Of a stretch of 64,000 nucleotides of DNA, positions 31,614 through 40,688 are shown one piece after another. The DNA lies in contig NZ_ANHY01000007.1 of NCBI RefSeq assembly GCF_000315795.1, positions 213,422 to 277,421 of the forward strand, in the 5' to 3' direction. The first letter of the stretch is position 1. Every line of letters begins with the position of its first letter. A program made the position numbers and the translations under genes. Below the pieces are notes generated by a model. It saw only the letters and a program-made list of their open reading frames with translations. It was not told the origin of the DNA and did not search any database. Source of the DNA: Caenispirillum salinarum AK4. Lineage in GTDB: Bacteria > Pseudomonadota > Alphaproteobacteria > Rhodospirillales > Rhodospirillaceae.

Positions 31614-32666
31614 ATGACCAACACGCCCAGCCGCCCCAGCCCCGTCGACCGCCGCCTGTCCGTCGACCGCCGCCTGTCCGTCGCCCCTATGATGGACTGG
31701 ACGGACCGGCACGAGCGCGCCTTCCTGCGCTGCCTGACCACGCGCACGCTGCTCTACACCGAGATGGTGGTGACCGGCGCCATCCTGCACGGTCGCGACC
31801 CGGAGCGGTTCCTGGGCTACAACACCGATGTGGAGCACCCGCTCGCCCTGCAACTGGGCGGCTCGGACCCGCGCGAGCTGGCCGAGTGCACGAGGATCGC
31901 GGCTGAATGGGGGTACGATGAGGTCAACCTCAACTGCGGCTGCCCGTCGGACCGCGTCAGCGCCGGGCGCTTCGGCGCCTGCCTGATGGCGGAGCCGGAG
32001 CTGGTGCGCGACTGCCTTTCCGCCATGCGCGAGGCCGCCGGCGAGGCCGGGCCGGAGATCACGGTCAAGCACCGCATCGGCATCGACGACATGGACGGCT
32101 ACGACCACCTGACGCGCTTCGTCGGCACGGTGGCGGAGTCGGGCGTGCGGAGCTTTTCGGTCCATGCCCGCAAGGCGTGGCTCCAGGGCCTTAGCCCCAA
32201 GGAGAACCGGGAAATCCCGCCGCTGCGCCACGACGTGGTCCACCGCCTGAAGCAGGACTTCCCGCACCTGGAAATCATCCTGAACGGCGGCATCAAGTCC
32301 GTGCCCGAGGCGCTGACCCACATCGGCCCCACCGACGGCGTGATGATCGGCCGCGCGGCCTATGAAACGCCCTGGTGCCTGCGCGAGGCCGACCATCTGG
32401 TGTGGGGGGAGCCGGCCGGAAACGCACCCGCCACCCGGCACGAGGCCGTCCGGCGCTACCTGCCATACATCCAGGCGCGGCTGGACGAGGGCGTGTTCCT
32501 CAAGCACATGGCGCGGCACATGCTGGGCCTGTTCCAGGGCGTGCGCGGCGCGCGGGCATGGCGGCGGTATATTTCCGAGAACGCGCCGAACAAGGCGGCC
32601 GGCGTGGAGGTCATCGAGGCCGCACTTGAGTGCGTGCCCGAGGACGCCGCCATGCAGGCCGCATGA
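31614..32666 (+). CDS. dusA: tRNA-dihydrouridine synthase A
   Basis: FMN enzyme that reduces uridine 20/20a in tRNA D-loops. 350 residues from ATG 31614. FMN-barrel blocks: SVAPMMDWTDRHERAFLR (about 22-39), EVNLNCGCPSDRV with the catalytic Cys110, KHRIGIDD, VHARKAWLQGLSPKENRE and NGGIKS / GVMIGRAAYE. An 18-bp exact tandem repeat (31644-31679) duplicates VDRRLS just before the conserved start of the barrel. Coupled to the next gene by ATGA. Confidence 0.95.
   Translation: MTNTPSRPSPVDRRLSVDRRLSVAPMMDWTDRHERAFLRCLTTRTLLYTEMVVTGAILHGRDPERFLGYNTDVEHPLALQLGGSDPRELAECTRIAAEWGYDEVNLNCGCPSDRVSAGRFGACLMAEPELVRDCLSAMREAAGEAGPEITVKHRIGIDDMDGYDHLTRFVGTVAESGVRSFSVHARKAWLQGLSPKENREIPPLRHDVVHRLKQDFPHLEIILNGGIKSVPEALTHIGPTDGVMIGRAAYETPWCLREADHLVWGEPAGNAPATRHEAVRRYLPYIQARLDEGVFLKHMARHMLGLFQGVRGARAWRRYISENAPNKAAGVEVIEAALECVPEDAAMQAA
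31644..31679 (+). repeat. 18-bp tandem repeat within dusA
   Basis: GTCGACCGCCGCCTGTCC occurs twice head to tail, adding six in-frame residues (VDRRLS) to the N-terminus of DusA ahead of the barrel. The copies are identical, suggesting a recent slip-type duplication. Confidence 0.95.
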
Positions 32667-33154
32667 GCACCCTTCCCGCCTCCGAGGCCGACGCCCGCCG
32701 GCTTCTGTGCGATGAAATGCTGGTGGGCCTCGCCCGCTGGCTGCGGGCCGCCGGGCACGACGCGACGACGCCCGTGCGCGGGGAGCCCGACCAGCGCCTG
32801 ATCGCGCGGGCGGCCGTGCAGGACCGCCTGTTCGTTACCCGCGACCGGCCGATCCTGAAGCACCGCGCCGCCGCGGGGCTGGTGGTGGTGCTGGAGTCCG
32901 ACGACCTGGACCGCCAGGCCGCAGAACTGCGGGAGCGCCTACGCCTTGACTGGCTCGCCGCGCCCTTCTCCCGCTGCCTTGTCTGCAACGTCCCGGTGGA
33001 CGAGGCCGGGCCGGAGGATGTGGGCCGCATTCCCGAACAGGCCCGCGCCCTGCCCGGCCCCTTCCGCGTCTGCCCGGAGTGCGACCGCGTCTACTGGCCA
33101 GGCAGTCATGAGCGGCGCATGCGGGCACGGCTGGAGACTTGGGCGACCTCTTAG
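32663..33154 (+). CDS. Mut7-C RNase-domain protein with zinc ribbon
   Basis: 163 residues. Residues about 20-95 match the Mut7-C domain, a PIN-like fold: LLCDEMLVGLARWLRAAGHD, then RDRLFVTRDRPIL. The C-terminal part is a zinc ribbon with SRCLVCNVP and VCPECDRVYWPGSH. The family is proposed to act on RNA; no substrate is known. It begins in the dusA stop (ATGA), suggesting an RNA-related pairing, and its stop overlaps the phnF stop by 4 bp. Confidence 0.85.
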   Translation: MSTLPASEADARRLLCDEMLVGLARWLRAAGHDATTPVRGEPDQRLIARAAVQDRLFVTRDRPILKHRAAAGLVVVLESDDLDRQAAELRERLRLDWLAAPFSRCLVCNVPVDEAGPEDVGRIPEQARALPGPFRVCPECDRVYWPGSHERRMRARLETWATS

Positions 33155-33885
33155 GGCTCTATGACCAGTTGCACCCAGTCCGACGCGAACCGAGTCACGT
33201 TGAAGCTGACCGGCCGCCCCTCGCCGTCCACGTCCAGGGCTTCCGTCACCAGCACGGGGCGGCTTTTGGGCTGGTGGAGGAGGTCCGCCTCCGCCCCCGC
33301 CGGCATCCGCGCGATGACGCGGGTCCAGGCGCGGGTGTAGTCCTCCACGCCATAGCGCTTGAGCGTTTCCGTCACCGATCCGGTCTCGCGGAACCCGACG
33401 TCGAAATCCGGGAAGCGACGGGCCGGAAGGTACTGGGACGACAGGGAAATGCGCCGGTCGTCGGCCATGCCGATGCTGTCGACCATCATCACCTTGTCCT
33501 TGCGCGCCACCCCCAGCGCCTCGGCCACCGCCGACTCCGCCTCCACGATCTCGGCGCGGACGAATTCGTGCGCCGCTTCAAGCCCTTGCGCGCTCAGGTT
33601 CGAGGAAAAGCGCGTGCGCTTGCCCACCGCGTAGTCAATGACGTGTTCGTGGACGAAGGTGCCGCGCCCCTGCTCCACCCGTAACAGACCTTTCTCTTCC
33701 ATCTCCGCGAGCGCGCGGCGCACGGTATGGCGGTTGACGGAAAAGCGCGTCGCCAGCTCAAACTCAGTGGGCAGACGCTCGCCGGGCTTGAAGACGCCCT
33801 CGCGGATTTCGCTCTCCAGCACGCGCTGGATCTGGCGCCACAGGGCCACGCCCGCGCCGCGCCGCCGATCGAGGCCGTCATCCAT
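33151..33885 (-). CDS. phnF: PhnF-type GntR/HutC transcriptional repressor of phosphonate genes
   Basis: 244 residues from ATG 33885; GGAGA lies 8 nt upstream, and that site falls inside the longer GTG-started frame. The N-terminal GntR winged helix (about 15-75) shows LPTEFELATRFSVNRHTVRRAL. The C-terminal UTRA ligand domain (about 85-240) has DYAVGKRTRFSSNLSAQG and SSQYLPARRFPDF. It is divergent from phnG across 142 bp that contain a perfect 10-bp palindrome, so it probably controls both itself and the C-P lyase operon. Confidence 0.92.
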   Translation of the reverse strand: MDDGLDRRRGAGVALWRQIQRVLESEIREGVFKPGERLPTEFELATRFSVNRHTVRRALAEMEEKGLLRVEQGRGTFVHEHVIDYAVGKRTRFSSNLSAQGLEAAHEFVRAEIVEAESAVAEALGVARKDKVMMVDSIGMADDRRISLSSQYLPARRFPDFDVGFRETGSVTETLKRYGVEDYTRAWTRVIARMPAGAEADLLHQPKSRPVLVTEALDVDGEGRPVSFNVTRFASDWVQLVIEP

Positions 33886-33946
33886 TCGTCCAGGTCTCCG
33901 CACTGTTTCCGGGGCTTTGCGTCACAAACCTTTCACCGGGCACACC

Positions 33947-33976
33947 TTGCCCGGCGCGTCGGGAGCGGAGTATAAC
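33947..33976 (+). promoter_or_regulatory. Candidate promoter of the C-P lyase operon
   Basis: TTGCCC (33947-33952) and TATAAC (33971-33976), 18-nt spacing. Predicted start is about 33983, immediately before the TAGACGTCTA palindrome. Confidence 0.55.
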
Positions 33977-33987
33977 GGGCTTAGATA

Positions 33988-33997
33988 TAGACGTCTA
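33988..33997. promoter_or_regulatory. Candidate PhnF operator upstream of phnG
   Basis: Perfect palindrome TAGACGTCTA just downstream of the predicted start site, followed by an overlapping TCTAGA. A one-base variant, TAGACATCTA, lies between phnC and phnN. Confidence 0.6.
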
Positions 33998-34027
33998 GAC
34001 AAATATACAGATTGTCGAGGCCCGCCG

Positions 34028-34504
34028 ATGACCGAGACCACCCCCACCGCCCCCTTGCCAGAGGTCGCCCGCCGCCAGAGGTGGATGGGCATCCTGGCGC
34101 GCACGCCGCTTGCGCGCCTGGAGGAGACCTTCGCCGCCCTGCCAGAGGCGCCCGCCTTCACCCACCTGCGCCGGCCGGAGATCGGCTCCGCCCTGGTGCG
34201 CGGCCGCGCCGGCGGATCGGGGGAGCGCTTCAACCTGGGCGAGATGACCGTCACGCGCTGTTCCGTCCGCCTGAGCGCGTCGGGCGCTATCGGGCACGCA
34301 TACGTCGCCGGCCGCGCCCGCCGTCACGCGGAGCTGGCGGCGGTGTTCGACGCCCTGTTGCAGACACCCGGCCACCACGACCGCCTGTGCGCCGCCCTGA
34401 CCGATCCCGCCGCCGAGGCCATCGCGGCGGCGCGGGCGGAAACGGTCGCCAGAACGGCGGCGACGCGGGTGGACTTCTTCACCATGGTGCGCGGAGAGGA
34501 CTGA
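34028..34504 (+). CDS. phnG: C-P lyase subunit PhnG
   Basis: 158 residues from ATG 34028. Core subunit of the PhnGHIJ complex that moves phosphonate onto ribose. Conserved blocks: RQRWMGILARTPLARLE near the start, FNLGEMTVTRCSVRL near 75, GHAYVAGRARRHAELAAVFDAL and VDFFTMVRG at the end. First gene of the operon phnGHIJKLM-DUF1045; two bases separate it from phnH. Confidence 0.93.
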   Translation: MTETTPTAPLPEVARRQRWMGILARTPLARLEETFAALPEAPAFTHLRRPEIGSALVRGRAGGSGERFNLGEMTVTRCSVRLSASGAIGHAYVAGRARRHAELAAVFDALLQTPGHHDRLCAALTDPAAEAIAAARAETVARTAATRVDFFTMVRGED

Positions 34505-34506
34505 CC

Positions 34507-35112
34507 ATGACCGCCATCCCCCATGCTTCCGACCTGCGCCCTGGTTTCGCCGATCCGGTGCTGAGCGGCCAGGCCGTCTACCGCGCCGTGCTCAAGGGCA
34601 TGAGCTACCCCGGCCGCCTCCAGGCCCTGCCTGCCACGGTGGACGCGCCGCCGCCGCTGTCGCCGGTGGCCGCCGGCGTGCTGCTGGCGCTGGCGGACCT
34701 GGACGCGCCGGTGTGGCTGGACCCGGCGGGGCTCGCCACCGACGACGTGGCCGGCTGGCTGCGATTCCACTGCGGCTGCCCGGTGGTCGAAGACCGCGCG
34801 ACGGCGGCCTTCGCGGTGCTGGATGCCACGTCCGCCGCCGACCTGGAAGGGTTCGCGCTGGGAACGCCGGAATACCCGGAGCGCTCCGCCACGCTCATCA
34901 TCCAGGTGCCGCGCCTGGCCGAGGGCGAGGGCCACACGCTCACTGGGCCGGGCATCAAGGGCTCTACCCGCCTGCGCGCGGAGGGGCTGCCGGAGGGGTT
35001 CTGGCGGGCGCTGGCCGACAACCGCCTGCTGTTCCCGCAAGGGCTGGATGTGATCCTGGCCGCGCCCGAGGGCCTCGCCTGCCTGCCGCGCACCACCATT
35101 GTTTCGGAGTGA
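34507..35112 (+). CDS. phnH: C-P lyase subunit PhnH
   Basis: 201 residues. PhnH is a structural subunit of the C-P lyase core with a degenerate PLP-transferase-like fold. Recognisable parts: PGFADPVLSGQAVYRAVLKG and MSYPGRLQ near the start, then DLDAPVWLD, ALGTPEYPERSATLI and the end FPQGLDVILAAPEGLACLPR. Four bases separate it from phnI. Confidence 0.93.
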   Translation: MTAIPHASDLRPGFADPVLSGQAVYRAVLKGMSYPGRLQALPATVDAPPPLSPVAAGVLLALADLDAPVWLDPAGLATDDVAGWLRFHCGCPVVEDRATAAFAVLDATSAADLEGFALGTPEYPERSATLIIQVPRLAEGEGHTLTGPGIKGSTRLRAEGLPEGFWRALADNRLLFPQGLDVILAAPEGLACLPRTTIVSE

Positions 35113-35116
35113 CCTG

Positions 35117-36220
35117 ATGTACGTTGCCGTCAAGGGCGGCGAGCGCGCCATCGACAACGCCCATCGCCTGCTCGCCGAGGAACGGCGCGGCGATCGGGCG
35201 GTGCCGGCGCTCTCGCTGACCCAGATCAAGGAACAGATGACACTCGCCGTCGACCGCGTGATGACGGAAGGCTCGCTGTACGACCGCGACCTCGCGGCGC
35301 TGGCGATCAAGCAGGCGCGGGGCGATCTGGTGGAGGCGATCTTTCTGCTTCGCGCCTACCGCACCACCCTGCCCCGGCTGGCGGTCAGCGAGCCCGTGGA
35401 TACCGCGCGCATGACCATCCGCCGCCGCGTCTCCGCCACCTTCAAGGACCTGCCGGGCGGACAGGTGCTGGGGCCGACCTTCGACTACACGCACCGCCTC
35501 ATGGACTTCAAACTCGCGGCGGAAGCCGACGACGACGCCGAGCCCTGCGAACGGGGCGAGCCGCGCCAGGATGAAACCGTGCCCCGCGTCGCCGACCTGC
35601 TTGGCGAGGAAGGGCTGATCGAGCCCGAGGTGCCGCGCGACGGCGATACGGCCGAGCCGGGCGACATCACGCGCGAGCCGTTGGAGTTCCCCGCCGACCG
35701 CTCCACCCGCCTGCAAAGCCTGGCGCGGGGGGACGAGGGGTATCTGCTGGGGCTCGCCTACTCCACCCAGCGCGGTTACGGCCGCAATCATCCCTTTGCC
35801 GGTGAAATCCGCATGGGCGACGTGGCGGTGGAGATCGTGCCCGAGGAACTGGGCTTCGCCGTCGAGATCGGCGACATCACCGTCACCGAATGCCAGATGA
35901 TAAACCAGTTCAAGGGCTCCAAGGCCGCGCCGCCGCAGTTCACCCGCGGCTACGGCCTCACCTTCGGCCAGGGCGAGCGCAAGGCCATGGCCATGGCGCT
36001 GGTGGACCGATCCTTGCGCGCCGAGGAACTGGGGGAAGACCTCACCGCCCCGGCCCAGGACGCGGAGTTCGTGCTGTCCCACTGCGACAACGTGGAGGCG
36101 TCGGGCTTCGTGCAGCACCTGAAGCTGCCCCACTACGTCGACTTCCAGGGCGAACTGGTCACGGTCCGCGCCCTGCGGCGGGAGCATGAACGGAAGGAGG
36201 CGACCGATGCAGCCGAATGA
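35117..36220 (+). CDS. phnI: C-P lyase subunit PhnI
   Basis: 367 residues from ATG 35117. With PhnG, PhnH and PhnL it replaces adenine of ATP by phosphonate. Blocks: MYVAVKGGERAIDNAHRLL at the start, LSLTQIKEQMTLAVDRVMTE near 38, GYGRNHPFAGEIRMGDVAVE near 220, FTRGYGLTFGQGERKAMAMAL near 275 and HVDFQGELV-like YVDFQGELV near 343. Overlaps phnJ by 14 bp. Confidence 0.96.
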   Translation: MYVAVKGGERAIDNAHRLLAEERRGDRAVPALSLTQIKEQMTLAVDRVMTEGSLYDRDLAALAIKQARGDLVEAIFLLRAYRTTLPRLAVSEPVDTARMTIRRRVSATFKDLPGGQVLGPTFDYTHRLMDFKLAAEADDDAEPCERGEPRQDETVPRVADLLGEEGLIEPEVPRDGDTAEPGDITREPLEFPADRSTRLQSLARGDEGYLLGLAYSTQRGYGRNHPFAGEIRMGDVAVEIVPEELGFAVEIGDITVTECQMINQFKGSKAAPPQFTRGYGLTFGQGERKAMAMALVDRSLRAEELGEDLTAPAQDAEFVLSHCDNVEASGFVQHLKLPHYVDFQGELVTVRALRREHERKEATDAAE

Positions 36221-37085
36221 CGCCACGCAGGCCCAGGACACGCTGGACGGCTACAACTTCGCCTACCTGGACGAACAGACCAAGCGCATGATCCGCCGCG
36301 CGACGCTGAAGGCCGTCGCCATCCCCGGCTATCAGGTGCCGTTTGCGGGGCGGGAAATGCCCCTGCCCTACGGCTGGGGCACGGGCGGCATTCAGGTGAC
36401 GGCCGCCGTCATCGGGCCGGACGACACCTTGAAGGTCATCGACCAGGGGGCCGACGACACCACCAACGCCGTCTCCATCCGCCGATTCTTCGCCCGCACC
36501 GCCGGCGTGGCGACCACCGAGCGCACGACGCAGGCGAGCCTCATCCAGACCCGCCACCGCATTCCCGAAGCCCCGCTGACGGAAGACCAGATCCTCGTCT
36601 ACCAGGTCCCCATCCCCGAGCCCCTGCGCTGGATGGAGGCCCGCGAGAGCGAGACCCGCAAGATGCACGCGCTGGAGGAATACGGCGTGATGCATGTGAA
36701 GCTCTACGAGGACATCGCGCACCTGGGCCGCATCGCCACCAGCTATGATTATCCGGTGCGGGTGAACGGGCGCTACGTCATGGCGCCCTCGCCCATCCCC
36801 AAGTTCGACAACCCGAAAATGGACATGATGCCGGCGCTTCAGCTGTTCGGCGCGGGGCGGGAGAAGCGCATCTACGCCGTGCCGCCCTACACCCGCGTGG
36901 AAAGCCTGGACTTCGAGGACCATCCCTTCGAGGTGCAGGCATGGGACGAGGCCTGCGCCCTGTGCGGTGCGACCGACAGTTACCTTGACGAAGTCGTCAT
37001 CGACGATGCGGGCGGGCGCATGTTCGTCTGTTCCGACACCGACCACTGCACCCAGCGCACCGCCAGCCGGGAGGCCGCCGAATGA
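36207..37085 (+). CDS. phnJ: C-P lyase radical-SAM subunit PhnJ
   Basis: The subunit that cleaves the carbon-phosphorus bond using a [4Fe-4S] cluster and SAM. 292 residues; GGAAGGAGG precedes ATG 36207. Cys250, Cys253, Cys275 and Cys281 (ACALCGAT and FVCSDTDHC) have the same spacing as Cys241/244/266/272 of E. coli PhnJ. The glycine-radical region IPGYQVPFAGREMP is at 39-52. All key residues are present, so the lyase should be functional. Confidence 0.97.
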   Translation: MQPNDATQAQDTLDGYNFAYLDEQTKRMIRRATLKAVAIPGYQVPFAGREMPLPYGWGTGGIQVTAAVIGPDDTLKVIDQGADDTTNAVSIRRFFARTAGVATTERTTQASLIQTRHRIPEAPLTEDQILVYQVPIPEPLRWMEARESETRKMHALEEYGVMHVKLYEDIAHLGRIATSYDYPVRVNGRYVMAPSPIPKFDNPKMDMMPALQLFGAGREKRIYAVPPYTRVESLDFEDHPFEVQAWDEACALCGATDSYLDEVVIDDAGGRMFVCSDTDHCTQRTASREAAE

Positions 37086-37885
37086 CCGCCGCCGCCGCCA
37101 TGGACCTGTCCGCCGAAACGCCGCTCCTGCGCGTGCGCGACCTCACCCGCCTCTACGGGGATCGGGTGGGGTGCGAGGGTGTCTCCTTCGACCTCTGGCC
37201 CGGCGAGGTGTTGGGCATCGTGGGTGAGAGCGGGTCGGGCAAGACCACCCTGCTCAACACCCTGTCCGCCCGGCTGGAGCCCTCGGCCGGCACCGTGGAG
37301 TACGACACCCGCGACGCCGGGCTGACGGACATCTACCAGCTTTCGGAACCCCGCCGCCGCCTGCTGACGCGCACCGACTGGGGCATCGTCCACCAGAACC
37401 CGCGCGACGGCCTGCGCATGGGCGTCTCCGCCGGCGCCAACATCGGCGAGCGGCTTATGGCCGTCGGCGCCCGGCATTACGGCAACATCCGCGCCGACGC
37501 GCTGGACTGGATGGGCCGGGTGGAAATCCGCGACGAGCGCGTGGACGACCTGCCGCGTACCTTCTCCGGCGGGATGCAGCAGCGCCTGCAGATCGCGCGC
37601 AACCTCGTCACTGGCCCGCGTCTCGTGTTCATGGACGAGCCTACGGGCGGGCTGGACGTCTCCGTGCAGGCGCGGCTGCTGGACCTGCTGCGATCGCTGG
37701 TGACGGGAATGCGGCTGTCGGTGATCCTGGTCACTCACGACCTCGCGGTCGCCCGCCTGCTCGCCCACCGGCTGATGGTGATGAAGGATGGCCGCGTGGT
37801 GGAACAGGGGCTGACCGACCAGGTGCTGGACGACCCGCACCACCCCTACACCCAGTTGCTCGTCTCCTCCGTGCTCCAGGTCTGA
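37082..37885 (+). CDS. phnK: C-P lyase ABC-type ATPase PhnK
   Basis: 267 residues. ABC ATPase that binds the C-P lyase core complex rather than a membrane permease. Walker A GESGSGKT (48-55), signature TFSGGMQQRLQ near 160, Walker B LVFMDEPTGGLD and H-loop VTHDLAVARLL. VHQNPRDGLRM in the Q-loop area is a PhnK mark. Overlaps phnJ by ATGA and lies 12 bp before phnL. Confidence 0.95.
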   Translation: MTAAAAMDLSAETPLLRVRDLTRLYGDRVGCEGVSFDLWPGEVLGIVGESGSGKTTLLNTLSARLEPSAGTVEYDTRDAGLTDIYQLSEPRRRLLTRTDWGIVHQNPRDGLRMGVSAGANIGERLMAVGARHYGNIRADALDWMGRVEIRDERVDDLPRTFSGGMQQRLQIARNLVTGPRLVFMDEPTGGLDVSVQARLLDLLRSLVTGMRLSVILVTHDLAVARLLAHRLMVMKDGRVVEQGLTDQVLDDPHHPYTQLLVSSVLQV

Positions 37886-37897
37886 GGAACCCCCGAT

Positions 37898-38596
37898 ATG
37901 TCCCCCGTCATCCAGGTCCGCGACCTGACCAAGGATTTCGTCCTGCACACCCAGAACGGCGTGCGCATCCCCGTCTTCTCCGGCCTGAGCCTCGATGTCG
38001 CCGCCGGGGAGTGCGTCGGCCTTCACGGGCCGTCCGGTGCAGGTAAATCGACGCTCCTGCGCGCGCTCTATGCCAACTACAAGCCCGACAGCGGCGCGGT
38101 GATCGTGTCCCACGACGGCGGCGCGGTCGACATGGCCACCGCCGAGCCGCGCGCGGTGCTCGACGTGCGCCGCCGCACGCTGGGCTACGTGAGCCAGTTC
38201 CTGCGCGTCATTCCCCGGGTGCCGGCGCTGGACGTGGTGGCCGAGCCGCTGGTCGCGCTCGGCACCCCCGGCGACGCCGCCCGCGAGAAGGCCGCGGTCC
38301 TGCTCGCCCGCCTGAACATCCCCGAGCGCCTGTGGCATCTGGCGCCGGCCACGTTTTCGGGCGGGGAGCAGCAGCGCGTCAACATTGCGCGCGGGTTCGC
38401 CACCGACTACCCCGCCATGCTGCTGGATGAACCGACGGCCTCGCTGGATGCCGCCAACCGCGATACGGTGGTGGCGATGATCCAGGAGGCGAAGGCGCGC
38501 GGCTGCTCCATCGTCGGCATCTTCCACGACGTCGACGTCCGCACCCGCGTCTGCGACCGCCTGTTCGAGATCGGAGCCCGTGACCATGCCGCGTGA
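37898..38596 (+). CDS. phnL: C-P lyase ABC-type ATPase PhnL
   Basis: 232 residues. Second ABC ATPase of the pathway. Walker A GPSGAGKS (44-51), [20 protein letters not shown] after the Q-loop, signature [11 protein letters not shown], Walker [13 protein letters not shown] and a final [11 protein letters not shown]. Overlaps the start of phnM. Confidence 0.95.
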   Translation: MSPVIQVRDLTKDFVLHTQNGVRIPVFSGLSLDVAAGECVGLHGPSGAGKSTLLRALYANYKPDSGAVIVSHDGGAVDMATAEPRAVLDVRRRTLGYVSQFLRVIPRVPALDVVAEPLVALGTPGDAAREKAAVLLARLNIPERLWHLAPATFSGGEQQRVNIARGFATDYPAMLLDEPTASLDAANRDTVVAMIQEAKARGCSIVGIFHDVDVRTRVCDRLFEIGARDHAA

Positions 38597-39797
38597 CAGC
38601 CAGACCGCCAAGACGACCGACAATACGACGACCGCCGAGGCCAATCGCTCCATGAATTCCGAAATGATCCTGACCAACGCCCGCGTCGTCTGCCGTGACC
38701 GCGTCATCGACAGCGGCACCGTGGTGGTCCGCGACGGCCGCATCGCCGAGGTGGCGGAAGGGCGGTCCGAGGCCGCTGGCGCGCTCGACCTGAACGGCGA
38801 CTATCTGCTGCCGGGCCTGATCGAGATGCATACCGACAACATGGAAAAGCATTTCGTGCCGCGCCCCGGCGTGCTCTGGCCCTCGCCGCTGGCCGCCGTG
38901 CTGGGGCACGATCTCCAGGTGGCGGGCGCGGGCATCACCACCGTTTTCGATGCCATTTCGGTGGGGGAATACGCCGAGAAGGGGCCGCGCCGGCAGATCC
39001 TGGGGCAGAGTCTGGCGGCCGTGAAGCATGCGCTGTCGGAGGGACTGTGCAAGGCCGACCACCTGTTCCACCTGCGCTGCGAGGTCTCCGACCCCTGCGT
39101 GGTGGAGATGTTCGAGCCCTACGCCCACGACCCGCTGGTGCGGCTGGTCTCGCTGATGGACCACACGCCCGGTCAGCGCCAGTGGACGGACGTCAGCAAG
39201 TACGTGCAGTACAACAAGGGCGAGAACTGGACGGAAGAGGAACTCAAGCGCCGCATCGAGCGCCTGAAGGCCGAGCAGGACAAGTACGCCGCCAAGCACC
39301 GCAAGGCCGTGGTGGCGCTGGCGAAGGAATACGACATCCCGCTCGCCAGCCACGACGACGCGACGGAAGACCACGTGCATGAGGCCGTGGCCGATGGCGT
39401 GGTGATCTCGGAATTTCCCATCACCATGACGGCCGCCTGCCTGGCGCGCGAGCACGGTCAGAAGACCATCATGGGCGCGCCCAATGTCGTGCGCGGCGGC
39501 TCGCATTCCGGCAACATGTCAGCGCTGGAGTGCGCGCGGGAGGGGCAACTGGATGGCCTGTCGTCGGACTACGTGCCATCCTCGCTGCTGTTCGCCGCGT
39601 TCCTTCTGCATGAAAAGCTCGACCTGCCGCTGCACGAGGCCGTCGCCAAGGTCTCGGCCAACGTGGCGGACATGGTGGGGCTGGCCGACCGGGGCCGCGT
39701 CGAGACGGCCCTGCGCGCCGATCTGGTGCGCGTCACCCACACCGAACACACCCCGGTCGTGCGCGAGGTCTGGGTCATGGGAGAACGGGTCTGCTGA
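38586..39797 (+). CDS. phnM: Alpha-D-ribose 1-methylphosphonate 5-triphosphate diphosphatase
   Basis: Amidohydrolase-family enzyme that removes pyrophosphate from RPnTP. 403 residues from ATG 38586 (GGAG 9 nt upstream). A shorter form from ATG 38652 lacks a close ribosome site but starts nearer the usual N-terminus. Metal-site motifs: [20 protein letters not shown] near 76-95 (His82, Asp84), [24 protein letters not shown] and [13 protein letters not shown]. Its stop overlaps the next start. Confidence 0.95.
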   Translation: MPRDSQTAKTTDNTTTAEANRSMNSEMILTNARVVCRDRVIDSGTVVVRDGRIAEVAEGRSEAAGALDLNGDYLLPGLIEMHTDNMEKHFVPRPGVLWPSPLAAVLGHDLQVAGAGITTVFDAISVGEYAEKGPRRQILGQSLAAVKHALSEGLCKADHLFHLRCEVSDPCVVEMFEPYAHDPLVRLVSLMDHTPGQRQWTDVSKYVQYNKGENWTEEELKRRIERLKAEQDKYAAKHRKAVVALAKEYDIPLASHDDATEDHVHEAVADGVVISEFPITMTAACLAREHGQKTIMGAPNVVRGGSHSGNMSALECAREGQLDGLSSDYVPSSLLFAAFLLHEKLDLPLHEAVAKVSANVADMVGLADRGRVETALRADLVRVTHTEHTPVVREVWVMGERVC

Positions 39798-40510
39798 TGC
39801 GGGAGAACACGCCGCTTAACGCCTACCGATACGCCATCTACTATTCACCGCCCCCCGACGAGCCGCTGGCCGACCTGGGGCGCCAGTGGCTGGGGCGGGA
39901 CCCGCATGACAATGCCTCCCACCCCCGACCGCAGGTCACGGGCATTTCGGCGGAGCGCATGGCGGAGCTGACGGCGGATGCCTGCCGCTACGGTCTGCAT
40001 GCGACCATGAAGGCACCGTTCCGCCTCGCACCCGGCCGTGACGCGACCGGATTGCGCCGGGCGCTGCGGGAGTTCACGCTCATCCGCCGCGATGTGCTGG
40101 TTCCCCGGCTGGTCATCTCCGATTCCATGGGCTTCCCGGCCCTGGTGCCGGCGGAGCCCTGTCCCGCCCTGGACGCCCTTGCGGCGGACTGCGTGCGCGC
40201 GTTTGACCTGTTCCGCGCCGAACCGACGCCCGAGGAGGTTCGGCGGCGCAAGACCAAGGGCCTGTCGGCGGCGCAGCAGGACCATTTGGTTCATTGGGGC
40301 TATCCCTACGTCTTCGACGACTTCCGCTTCCACATCACGCTGGCCGGACCCATCGCCGACAATGACGAACGGGAGGCCGTTATGGCGGCGCTGCACGATC
40401 ACTTCGCCCCGGTGCTGGACAGGCCGCTGTGCATAAAGTCCCTGTGCCTGTTCACGGAACCGGAGCAAGGGGCGCCGTTCCGGCTGTTCTGCCGCGACCG
40501 TTTCGGGTGA
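39797..40510 (+). CDS. DUF1045 phosphonate-metabolism protein (2H phosphoesterase-like)
   Basis: 237 residues, joined to phnM by TGATG. Contains the two HxT-type motifs of 2H phosphoesterases, GLHATMKAPFRL (near 70) and FRFHITLAGPI (near 173), and opens RYAIYYSPPPDEPLADLGRQWLGRD as in the DUF1045 phosphonate family. Because PhnP, the cyclic-phosphate phosphodiesterase of E. coli, is absent here, it is a candidate to open the ribose 1,2-cyclic phosphate 5-phosphate ring. Last gene of the operon. Confidence 0.87.
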   Translation: MRENTPLNAYRYAIYYSPPPDEPLADLGRQWLGRDPHDNASHPRPQVTGISAERMAELTADACRYGLHATMKAPFRLAPGRDATGLRRALREFTLIRRDVLVPRLVISDSMGFPALVPAEPCPALDALAADCVRAFDLFRAEPTPEEVRRRKTKGLSAAQQDHLVHWGYPYVFDDFRFHITLAGPIADNDEREAVMAALHDHFAPVLDRPLCIKSLCLFTEPEQGAPFRLFCRDRFG

Positions 40511-40648
40511 CACAATCTTCCAAGGGTTAATTATGTAGTCCGAAAGTATACCTTATTACGCTTTCAAATCTCGCACCGCAGCGTAATCTTCCACTCTGAA
40601 ACCGGCGGCATAGCCGAATACCGTCATGCCGCCTCGAGGGTAGAGAGG

Positions 40649-40667
40649 CCGCGCGCCATGCGCGCGG
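40649..40667 (+). other. Leader hairpin before the chemoreceptor gene
   Basis: CCGCGCGC (40649-40656) pairs with GCGCGCGG (40660-40667) around a CAT loop, 21 bp before the start codon. The 178-bp gap upstream of it is AT-richer than its surroundings and presumably holds the promoter. Confidence 0.5.
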
Positions 40668-40688
40668 AGCAAGTGCGAGAGTGGGCGA

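Noticed and set aside
40597..40620. Possible sigma-28 (FliA) promoter for the chemoreceptor (TGAA then GCCGAATA)
   Set aside because: Spacing is about three bases too short and the -35 half is poor; kept only as a note.
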